A DNA stretch of 64,000 bases from Eretmocerus hayati (taxonomy: Eukaryota > Arthropoda > Insecta > Hymenoptera > Aphelinidae). The stretch spans positions 90,817,907-90,881,906 of the forward strand of contig CM056744.1 in assembly GCA_029851415.1 (NCBI GenBank), read 5' to 3'. The first letter of the stretch is position 1. Each line of letters starts with the position of its first letter. Positions 29,101 through 41,100 of the stretch are shown piece after piece. The position numbers were made by a program, and so were the translations under genes. A model generated the notes under the pieces. It made no database searches, was not told where the DNA came from, and worked only from the letters and a program-made list of their open reading frames with translations.

Positions 29101-32100
29101 CATCAGCAAATGAGGGGGTGCATGGAAGGAGGGCCTAATGGCGCTTAGGCCCTTTTTCCGGACACTCGCTTTTTTTAACCTCTGATGAACCATGATCTAT
29201 CACCCCATAAAACTCGTTATTTCATAGACTTAGAAAACCTCATAGATCTGGAAAAGGGCAAAAAGCCATGAGGCCCTTTTACGTATCCGATAAAAGGGCC
29301 TAACATCCATTGGGCCCTTTTGTCGATTATCCGAAGGGAGTTAGGCACTTTTGTAAGTTATGTGATGGGAGTTGGACCATTTTGTCGATAATACGATGAT
29401 AGTTAGGCCCCTTTCTGTATTATATGATGGGAATTCGACTCTTTGCATACATACTTTACTGTTTCTTCATTTCAAACGAGTAGTCCACCTCTGATCTATT
29501 TGTATTTCCTATTGAATTCCAAAAATGCCTGATCCGAAGTTTGTTTCATTTTCTATCCAGCAAATATGCAGATAGAATTCGGATGCCGATTCAAATGATG
29601 TTCGTTTATTATTGATCATTAGGTCCCATCCCTAACTTACGGCGATTTTTGCGTGTGAGTCAGGAAGTAGTCAAAATAATCGGGTGACATTCTTTACCAA
29701 TATCAGGATCAGATATACCTATATTAATCAAATCACAGTTTCAGTAGGTTGGATTCCTCACTAAATCACTTTTTCGGCGGAGGTAACTGAATTTTTTCGG
29801 ATTTTCCTGAATATTTTTACTGAACAGTGAATGCAGCTGAGACAGCCAGCTCAATCGAATTCCCTTTCGCACTGTACAGAGCCTTTATCCAACACTTCGT
29901 ATGTCTTTCAGTAAAGGAGAAGAAAATTCACTCAAGTAATGAAAGAAAAATTCTGTGAATGTTGATGTGTGAGACCTGCGCATTAGCACATTCACAAAGT
30001 CTACATTCGAACGAACATACATCACTGGTACTTCGAAAACAGAGAAAAAAATCTTGCGCTCACCATGAGAGATACTCTCAGAATCGAACGAGAGATTGAA
30101 ACAATGAGAATCCTGAAGAAAGACTAATGTGACAACCAAATCTCAGCACGAACGTGAGTGTATGAAGGGGACTTATCACGGAGACAGGTACCTAGAAAGC
30201 AATATATCAAGGCCGCGAAGATTCCTTGTTAAGTGGAAGAGTATTGATAAAAAGGGCCCAAGTTCAAGATTGTGGGTAAAAAGGGCCTAAGTACAACAAT
30301 ATTGGTAAAAAGGGCCCAAGTGCAACAATATTGGTAAAAAGGGCCTAAGTGCAACAATAGTGGTGAAAAGGTCCAAGTCACCGGAGAAACTCGTTCAAAA
30401 GAGCCCAACTCCACTATCGATATCGGAATAAAGGGCCTAATTTTTTACGAAAAATTTTTTAAAAAATGCTCATGGCCTCCATATCTCTTTTCTACCAATT
30501 CTGGCTACGAAATCATGTTCTTCAGCCTTCAAAAAATGTATCTTGATGCTTGCTAAGTGAATATTGTTGACCTCAGTTTCACACACTCAATGGAACCATC
30601 TTTCACGTGCAGAATCGATGAAAAAGCATTGATACGTTCAATCGCAATCGGATATCTTATGTGACATACCCATAGATATGCTGATGAAATTTGGAGGTCG
30701 ATTTCGCATCGTTTCTGAACTTTTAGTGGAGTGGTTGTCCCAAAAATTGAACCAGTATTGGGAAAAAGGGTCTGCTTATATTTTTTCGAATGGCTGTATA
30801 CCTCTTAAAATCGGGAGCAACCTTCCAATTCCTGTTTGGAAATTTCGAGGATGTCATAATCTTTGAAATAAGCCACGTCCGCGCATCGAGTTATGCCACG
30901 GGCAAGATACAGTTAGTTTTTATTGCTTTTCTCGAAATGGCCATTTTGTGATTAGGCCCTTTTTCCATGCAACCCCTCAAATGTAAAATAGGCATGAGTT
31001 AACGATGAGTCAATTTTACCAAATCAAAAGTCGGACTGAATACAATTTCGAATGTGTAATCTGGGATTACACATTCGAAATTGTATTCCTCAGATACGAT
31101 ATGAGATAGATGAACAGGACTCAAAACAAAAAAAATAGACCCTTTGAAGGCATGAAATGTTGCCATATATAGATATATCTATTTCGTATAGGTATACCTG
31201 TACGAAATTCAATGTGTTGTTGATAGGCCCTTGGAGACCTACCGGGCCCGGGTCTCCAGGGTTCAAACTGATTATCTCTTCTTCGAGGCATCTCAAACAT
31301 ACTCACAATTCTAGAAAAAGAACGTTGGACATGTAACATTTTACTTTTATGATCGCCAATTGTGAAACATCAGGGGTCAAAGTAAGAACTCTGAAATGAG
31401 AGATCGAATTGATTACATCACAGATCTATAAAATTTCTCACGTGAACTTTTTTTTAGAAAGAATCGTCTATGACACGAGCTTTGGTGATAAAAGGGCCAA
31501 AAACTCTGGAGGAACTTGGCGCGGCAATTGGCATAACTAAAAATTTTGATTGTTGCCCAAAAAGAGATTTCACGGCGTCAAAATGGTAGGAGAGAACTTG
31601 TCATTTGCAGCAGTATCAATGCAGTTTTTGACCCTGTGAGTTGATGTGAAGACACGAATATTTATTTCAAAATTACCAGAAGCCCGAACACAGCGCTTCG
31701 AGTCGCGCCTTTACAAAGGAGGAAAATCATCGTCGCTCTTTGATGGGAGGCAGCAAGGCGCGCTTGTCGAAAGTTGGCTAAAAAATTCTCTGAGCGCGAA
31801 GCTTCCGACAAAGGGTTTCACAGCTGCCATTCCGTCGTTGCTGCCGCGGGCTTGCAACTGCTCCATCGTTCTGAGCGATGCGCCACCCGTACACACCAGA
31901 GACGGCACGTATAACATACGTCAATTTTGAATTTCAGGAACGCGCAAGCCCGAGACATCAGAGAAAAAACTATAGACGAAATGAAGAGCTGAAAGCATGG
32001 TATTTGCAGGTGAACTTTGCCGGTGGCGAACGAATTGTCGAAGGGAAAAATATGCTGACGTTGTGTGTAGGATATGCCTGAGAGCTGTGGTGAGCCAGTA

Positions 32101-35100
32101 TGGTTTTACTGAATTTTTGGCTTGGAGGAAAACTGTTGAACCAGAACGTCGTTTTCCGCTGTGTCGATTTTGAAGCCGTGAAAAAGCGTCGGGAGGTTGA
32201 ATTATTTCGAAAATGTTACTTCAGCGGCTGAGTTCAGCGTTGACAGGGCTCTTTTCATGATATTATTTCTTATTCTTTCAATTTTCTACACATGAAAACC
32301 CTTTTTGAAATTTGGTAGACAATGTTGGACTACCGAAAATATTCTGTTTCAACATGTCTGTTTTCTAATAAGCATATAATTGGTGCCTCACGAATCTACG
32401 AATTCCTAGGGAAATAACCACTGTACTCTTAATATTTTGTGCGACTGTGATGTAGATACGGTCCGATTTGCCATGACTACTGTAGGTAGAAAACTTTTTC
32501 CATCGTTACCTCAACAGGTTTTGCGATATGACCTACAGAACAATATCATCGGCTTGATTGCACAATTTGTTCTTCAAAGCTCAACATAAACTAATAAGGT
32601 AGCAGTTCCGCAGAATTAAATTTTTTATTTGGACCTTTTTTACGCGGCTTTTCCCTTTCACATCACGTCATAGCCGTATCTTGCTTTTCAGTGACTGTAT
32701 AAGTCAAATATTGTGACAGGATTTGGTCTGGTTTCACTAGGAGATTGTGATTTTGCCCCAGTAAAACAAGAATGATTCAAAAATTGATAAAAATTTGTGT
32801 AAAATCAAGACCCTGGTAGGAATTCTCTTCTAAATAACACATTGATGAACATGAATTGGTCAACCGTTTAAGAATAAGCAGTTTTATGGTTATTAGTGAG
32901 TTATATAAAAATGAACTTCTTCCTGGAGAGCGACCATTACATTTAGAAGGCCACAATCTTTTTTCACAAGCTCATCCACCTACCAATAATTAACTGAATT
33001 TGCACTCACAATCCAAGCGTGAAAAATTACAAGTGACAAAACAGCTTTGAGTCTCGAATAGTTGTTCGAACCACTTATGCGTAGAGATGAAGCAATACAG
33101 GCAAAGTTTGTAGGATAAAAGCTCAGGCACAGGGATGCATATCACTCTACACAAAGGCTCCTAACGATGAGAATACACCACGATAAATACACCCGACGCA
33201 AGACACTATGACATCAGCAGGTATATCAAAGTAGTCGTCATGCATGATGCATGAAGAGGAAGGTTTTGATTAAAGAATGATGAATACAAAGGTAGTGAAA
33301 GACAGACAAATACAGAAAGACAAATAGAGAAAAAGCCATCTGATCTTTCACATCACGCATACACGGTCTCTGTGCATTTTTTCATTCTTCACAATCACTC
33401 TTGCGTAGCCATATATATTATGTATGGTGCAAGGGTACACGCAAGGCAACAAGCTTTGACGTGCTGGTTGAGTAATGTATGTTCGATCTCATGTGTTTGC
33501 TTCTTCTATTTGCAGCGCTTTCCTTCTACATTTTACAATTTTCAATCTCACAAGTTGATAAGATGAGCAAAGTGAATCCACATAAATGGATCATATTGTT
33601 GCTTGAAATAAGATGTGGTGACTTGAATGAATGAGACTGATCGTCTCGTGTGATGATTTTTGAATCTATATCGATATCGTGATAGGAAAGTGAGATACTA
33701 ATATGAGCTGCATAAAATGACAGAATGAGGGAAAGACATGAAAATTTATGAAACGATCTGGATATGATTGGGAAGAATGTCAACATTACAATAACCACGC
33801 CAGAGTTTGGTGATACAAAAATCGATTAAAACCAATACAAAGAATTTTTTTGAGAAGGGACTATAACCATCGTTAGTTTCTTTTCATAAGTCTTAGAGTT
33901 ACATCAAAGGTAACTAAATTAGAGGTAGGAATAACTTGAGTAAAATATGAAAATTACCTTCCATGACTGCACATCGAAACCAGGGAACCAGGGCAGATCG
34001 TCCGTAACACAAGTAGTGAAAGGAAAACAGAAAATATGTGTAACGCATTAGATCCGAGTTTGATGTAAGATTGGTAATGGTAATGACAAGATAGGGGGAT
34101 GTTCATTTTAATATGGTGCTTATAATAAGTGATATGGTGAAGAAATATGATTTATTTAATCCATCAAGCTTGTTGTTTGAACCAATGGACCGATCTATCA
34201 AGTTGAAGGCCAAAAGTCGTTCTCAGAGTCTACGTAGAGAAGACATTCAGTTACTCATTTAGCTAGGAAGGCTGTAGATATTCTACATCCCTAAGAATTT
34301 CGCAAAATCTCAAGTACAACGGCGAGGCCACGAATGCTGCAAAGATAATCTTACTCTCGTCAAATTCTGCGAATGATATCAAAGAAAAAGAAGTGACGGT
34401 TTCTGAGGGATTACATAGCACTTTTCTTCGAACTTTACCAACAATCAAGTTTTCGTGCTCAACTGTAAAAATGCAAAGATTATGCATGAGATGTACCAAC
34501 GAGTCTATCTGAGCCCATATCATCGAATTAAGGTATGTATTTTCGTAAAATTGAATTTTATGGGGGAGCTCGTAGTCGTAACCATAGGCGCATGATTTTC
34601 CTAACTAAAGCCTCAAGGTAAAAAACTAGATTAGATTTGTACTTTTCAAATGAAAAATGTCATTTTTTGAAATGTGTGGCATTTTGGTTTATAATCCTGG
34701 AAATTTTTCCAAATTCAAAAATGAGCATTAGGTGACGGAATGGCCAGAACAATTCTTCTGTTTATATTGAAGTAAAACTGTGGAGGTCGACAGTTGTTCT
34801 TGATTGGTGCGTTCAAAAGATAACGTGAACGATGTGTTTCCTCAATGCTTGATATTCTTAGATGAAGCTTCATTCAATAGGTTCTACATGTTGAATAAAC
34901 TGCTGAATCGATGTCAACATCAAAAATGAAAACTGCACTGCTAGTACAATTAAATTGGCATGAAACTCATGTTGTAAATTACTAATCAATCTAGTGAAAT
35001 TACACTGTAAGATTACGAGAAATGTCTTACGGCGATATCTGATTACTTTTTCAAGTCTAGTTATCATCAAGAGATACGATGTGAGTCCAATACGATGAAT

Positions 35101-38100
35101 TTGTAACTGTATTCGAGTCTTTGATGTTTGATGAGTGACGAGTGGAAATTGGAAAGAGCTCTCAGCGAACCATTACGATTGTAAATCTCAATCAAAATTT
35201 GAGAACGCTCTTTCAAATGAATGGAAGTGGAGCATTGTGGCCAAATGAATGAGCCATTAGGGAATTGATGAAAAATCAGACCACAAAAACGGCAATTAAT
35301 GAACAATGGCGAAATTTACTTTTTGATTCGATGACTGACACTTGGTGGCTTGGCACTTTCTTTTATGTATTTTTGAAAAGCATTCCAGTTGAATAAAATT
35401 GCCATGTACTAGATTGGTATGTTTCAAGTGTGAAATTATTCTCTGAAAATCAAAGTAAATGGAAAGGTTTACTTCCAAAGTATGGCATTTTTCAATTTGC
35501 CCGCAAGTGAAAATCTGCGTAAATTCATCATTATCCAATTTGGAGTGAATCGAGAACCGATTGAATGGCGTGATTGTGATTGTGAAATTGGAATTATTCG
35601 TAGTGTGTCAATCATAATCGCATCTGCTCTGATAGAAGTTGCATAGTTTTCTTGCTGTTCACCAATTTTTTCGATGACAAGTGTGTCTCGGAGTTGATGT
35701 CCCTAACACATCGATGCGGTGCAAGGGATTTGGCTATAGATCAGGCTCTTGTTGTGCTCTTTTCTATACATCACATTCGTTTTCGATTCGGAAATTTTCA
35801 TTCACATAGGCAAGGGGTTCCTTCAACAAGGAGTATAATCGAATGATATTTTTGATTTTCAAACTGTGCAAAGATAGTTATGATGCATTCAAATGATTTT
35901 ACCTCATTCTCCACTGACTTAATTATTCTTCAAGAAGAGTTGAAACTTTTTTATGATCATCAATGGAAGTCTGAAGAAGCATCATTGCAAAAATCTCACA
36001 TCCAAGGGTAAGCAAAAATAAAAAATGACCCGATCTCTTATAATCGTTATTGTAGACAGATGTGCGCAGGCATATTGCTGAGCTGAAATTGGAAACAATG
36101 CAATTCGACATCCAATGCAACCTGAAAAACACTAGATTCCCGAACAGATCCATAGTGGTTGCAAAGGATGTGTGTGGGAAGGCAACAGATTAGTGATCTC
36201 TAATCGACGGTTCCATATATAGGCTTTCGAGCAGTCATTCTTCGAGCAGCTGCTCAGAATAGGGATGAGAGCATGTGTAAATGATGAAAACATTCATAAT
36301 AATGGGTGTACATATGTTTATAGCCATCAGAGACTCTTGCCAGATAGAGACAGGCAGAGCATAGATATATCTTATATATATATATTGGATGCAATATCAT
36401 TCCAGATGCCTGCGAAACGAGCGCCTCTCTTTCTTTTTCCCATCATATTTTCATCCACAGCTTCTGTTACGTGAGCCTTTTATGCATAATAAGGATATAA
36501 TATAGAATAGTGTCAACATACACCGCTCGGAAGGTTTTTTCGCACATAGTTGTGGCAGTGGTGCAATTGCAGGAAGGTGAGTGCGATTCAGACACTGGGA
36601 AAAAAGGTACAGACAGTCGGAAAAGGGTGGCTCATAACAGGCAGACGCATTGCTCTGGCTATGTATGTTGTGTTACGACTATTTTTCATACATTCTTCTC
36701 CCATTGTGTGTTTTTACACTGTGGTTTGATTTCAAATTGTGATGTTTTCTATTTCTTGGTATGGTTTTTTTCCTTTTCTCTTACTTTTATGCGCTGCAGA
36801 CACTCGGGATAGATTTTTTGGGACCGGTAAGGCCCTGCAAATGTTGCAGACCCAGTCTGACTATTCGAGATTACTTTAATGCTACTGATCCTGATAAATT
36901 CATTAGATTCGACTTTACCAACCCATTTTGTCAGTACTTCGATTTTTTTTTCTCAAAATGTTGCTAGACAATTTCTTACTTGCGACGCAAATTTCATCCG
37001 ATTCGAATTGCAATCTTCCTATAATAGATGCTGACGAGCAAACTTATTCATCCTTACAGGCTGTATCGCAAAATAACACAAGCATTTCATCATCGGGTAC
37101 TTTGCGCGTGCCAATATCATCAGCACGAGGGAGACTATACGAGGTATCGCAAAGATGAGAAAGCGAGGCGGGCGCGGTGCTTTGCCAGCAGGAAGTAGTA
37201 ATCTTGGTAGACGAGACGTGCACGCTTTGACGATCGCGAGTCTGTACTTTTACGGTCAAAGTCGCGCCCAAGAGGAATATACCGCGAGTTGTAAAGTATA
37301 TAACCACCGTAGTCCGGTGAGTTTAATTAATTAGATATTATGTGGAAGAGGGTATTTGCGCTTGTTCATATTTTCCAGTGGCTGAGTTCTGATTTACTTT
37401 TCGAATTTTGTGCAAGCTACCGCAAAAAAACGATAGCACACCCGAGTGGATACTTATTGGACGACTTCGTCGTATCGTCGTTGAGGTGTAATCATCGCCA
37501 GTAGGTACTTTGTCGGATGGTTGACTTTTTGCGGACGGATCTGAACTTTCTGAAGACTTTTAGACGCATCGGTGGGTGATAGCGTCATACAATCATTGAT
37601 CGGAGAGGACAGAAGGGGGATATAGTGTTGCAAGTCTCCAGAAATCAATCAAAATCATGACGTGAGACGACAGCTCATCATAATTCTGTCTATTCACTAA
37701 ATCGAAGGGAAAAAAGTGAGATTTAATACGTTTGCTGCGGCGGGGCCCACGGGTGGGTCCCGCGATTTTTCATTTTCCAATCCCATCCAGTCCGCAGCGA
37801 CTTGAAAAATACACCCAGTAAGAACTTTCCAGGGTGACTTACTCTGTCTAGGGCTCAACCAACGAACCAAAAAAGTTTGCTCCGATCTAAGAATTTTTAC
37901 CATCATACGGGGGTCCAGTTCATGAGAGAAATAAAATCACGAAAAATCGGCTTCGCAGCGAACGAGTCAAGTAGAATATTCAGAGTGGCGAAGTGAAATT
38001 TTGACGGATGCTCAACGCACCGATCACACAGGAAGATGAGTCGTGCCGATGCGATGGGTATAAACTCGCTAAACTAAACCGAAGCGTAAGCCACAGCATC

Positions 38101-41100
38101 GGGACACGGGTGCGCGGATGCGGCACTTTGGCAATCAAAGAGCGCGTTGCGCTACTGCTGTGGTGGTAGAGTTCAATGGTGGCGATGGCCAACGTGAACG
38201 GATTGCAGATTTTGCGACGCCTCGGGTACAGTTCTGTCATGCGGATGCAGCAAATCAGTATTCCGTTTCGATGCGCAGTCGCTGCGGTTGTGCGCGATCG
38301 TACACAGTTCTGCCCGCGAGAATGCTAGCATACATATGGATGACAGTAGTTGCATGCACAGCGAGGCGTCATCGAGCATGATTTAGCCTAAGAACGGCAA
38401 ACTGACATACAATTATTTTGTGGATAAGAGCCTGCGAGAATGACACTGATTCGGCAGATTCTTCCTCCACAACTGAGGATGCGATAGGTCTAGAAAATTC
38501 CGATCCCAATGATGTGAAGAAACTTAGCTACTTCGAAAGCCCGTAGAACAAGCAGAAAATTTTCACCATGGGTCAAATTTCTCACGCAATATCCAGAAAA
38601 ATCATCCAAAAGTAAGAAATTTTGGTCGATAATGAGTTTTACAGTGCTCGAAGCACCCTTTTTGCACAATTTAAAATTCCTACTAAAAAGTAAAAGACTC
38701 TGATGATAGCAATGCATGGATCGTTGTAAAAAAATAGCCTCGAGCTTTGCATGCCTTTGTGTACATTTATAAGCCCTTTATGTAAGGGAATGATGTGCGA
38801 AATGGGCCGTGCAAGTCGAGGTACCCTCGTGGAAAATGAGATCTGAGACGGAACGACGACGCATATAAGATCCGCTCGCTGGCAACTAATACGACGTCGA
38901 CGAGGAAAATGGAGAAGAAAAGTGTATAAGAAAGAGGCAGAGACCAGCTCTCGCTGCTAAAAAACTTTGATAATTATGCAGGCAGCCAACCGAGCATGCT
39001 ATACCTCGCCTATAGACAATCTCGCTTTTCTACGGAATATGCGTTACAGAATCCAACGACGACGACGACGACGACGACGAAGTAAGGAAGATGTAACGGG
39101 GGGTAAGGGCTGATGCGCATCAAATTTACACTGCGGCGCTTTCGAGTTCATCACTCTCCTCTCTCGCAGTCTGCAGCAGCTCCTTGTCTCAGCACTGCGT
39201 GCGTCGTCCCGGGGTCGAAGTTCAAAGGCTTTGCCAGTTTCTGTGTTACCCACACACACAAATACACAAAGTCGAGCTGTTATGTCTCCTTTTGCCTCGA
39301 GGCTGGATCGTTTCGTTACGATGGCTTTCGTCCTTCTCATCGTATATATAGAGAGAGAGACCTGATTTTTCCCGTCGAGCTTTGTTCTTGTACATAGCAG
39401 AAGAGGCATGTTCAGAAAGTAACAACGACGGTGACTGGATCAAAGCTGTTCAAAATCGGACCATCGAAATTTTCATCCGTGCAGCTCACTACGAATCCAC
39501 TCGTAAGCTCGTTAATCGTGTGCCATATTTGATCAGCTTTCGACGTTGCGTTTGCAGAATTCGCTAACTGAATACGAGTGTACGTACCCATAGGGTAAAA
39601 GCAAAATTAAAAGGCATTTGATGGAGAAATTCGATCTCTTCAACCTCGTTACGATCCCACTTGGAACTGAGTTTTTACCAAAATAGCATTGCGGAGCTGC
39701 GATATTGATGAAGCTCTTGAGCGGAAGCGTGGCTTATCGAAAATCAACAAAGATACGAAAAATTTTCGAGTGTGCCAATTGAATCAAGATTTTTACTGTT
39801 CATTATTCCCTTCTGTAGACGGCTTTTCAACAAAAGTTGGCCGAAAAATCACATGGAAGAACGAAAAACAAACTAAAATGCTATATATGTGAGACTATGG
39901 GGGGGGGGGGGGGTTTCCTGGCCAACTTTTAAAAGGCCGGCTACGACAGTGTGAACCCAGCAAGTGCAAATCGTCGCACTTCATAAGCCGTAGAGCTACT
40001 TCCCGCTGTGCAAATTTGCATCGGAAAAGTACTGAAGCAATGGCTTAGGGTGAAACTTAATAAAGAGAAGCCGGCCTCGTTGGCTCGTTTAATCAGGCGC
40101 GAAAAGAATGCTCGGGTATCTAGTACCGGCCGTCATTGTATTCCAGAGTTCGGGCATTACTCGTTGACGTTGTTCGGCTACTCTGCCACGCAGCAAACGC
40201 CTCCGCAAAGCCAGTTCTGCAACTTTTCGACTCGAGCAAAGTTTGCATAATTGATTTGGACGGGCTATTGCGCTCTTTTTACGCCTGAGAAGAGAACTAC
40301 TGCTTATGGCGTATTTACGCGTAAGAGCGCAAACGGGTCGTAATAATTTCGCGAATCACCGTCGTTCAAAGCCGAGATTTGCCTGGAACGAAGGTTGAAA
40401 TGAGCTTGGGAGATTGGAGGTCGGTTTATTACGATACATCTTTTGTAAATTATTTGGGGGTCTGTAGTTGGAAGCTTTCAAGTTCGGAGTACCAACGAAA
40501 TGGAATATTGATGAAGTAATTCTGATGTCATCGAGAAATTACATTGCAAGAGAGATATGGATTATTGCTCGGTTGTTGAATCTGATGCAAGTTTATCAAG
40601 AATGAGGACGCTGCCAAGAATTTTTACCAATCTGGTTTTCTTCGTTTGGTTCATCAAACATACCGGGTTCTGAACCAGGCAATCATCAAATCATCACAAT
40701 CTAAAATTTTTGACGAATTTTCCATCAAAATTTTCGTATCAAATTATGCCAAGGTTTCTGATATTGTTATCGGCAATAATAGCCGTGCTGGAATTTTATT
40801 AACGCTCATGCCTCAATTCATGATTGTATCGTCAGCCAAATGATGTTTCTCGTATTCAAGTTTATAAATTAGGGATACTGTCAAGATATAAATCGAAATG
40901 CTGTAGTCTGATAAATTGAATGCACAAATCTTAGGAGACGACTCTTTGGCATATAAATCTCTCGCAGTAGTACAAGTACGGCTATGGTCAGACTGGGTCG
41001 CAGTTACAGCAAGGCAATCGTGGCTCTCTCTTGAATAGAGTAGCTTGCAAGGGAAAGCTTGTCGCAGATGTGACATGGGTGTGATCCATTCATTGAGAGA

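Noticed and set aside
30238..30400. Regular repeats considered as a CRISPR array
   Set aside because: Unit of about 29 bp with no unique spacers, in eukaryotic DNA, and part of a transposon with the same motif at its ends.
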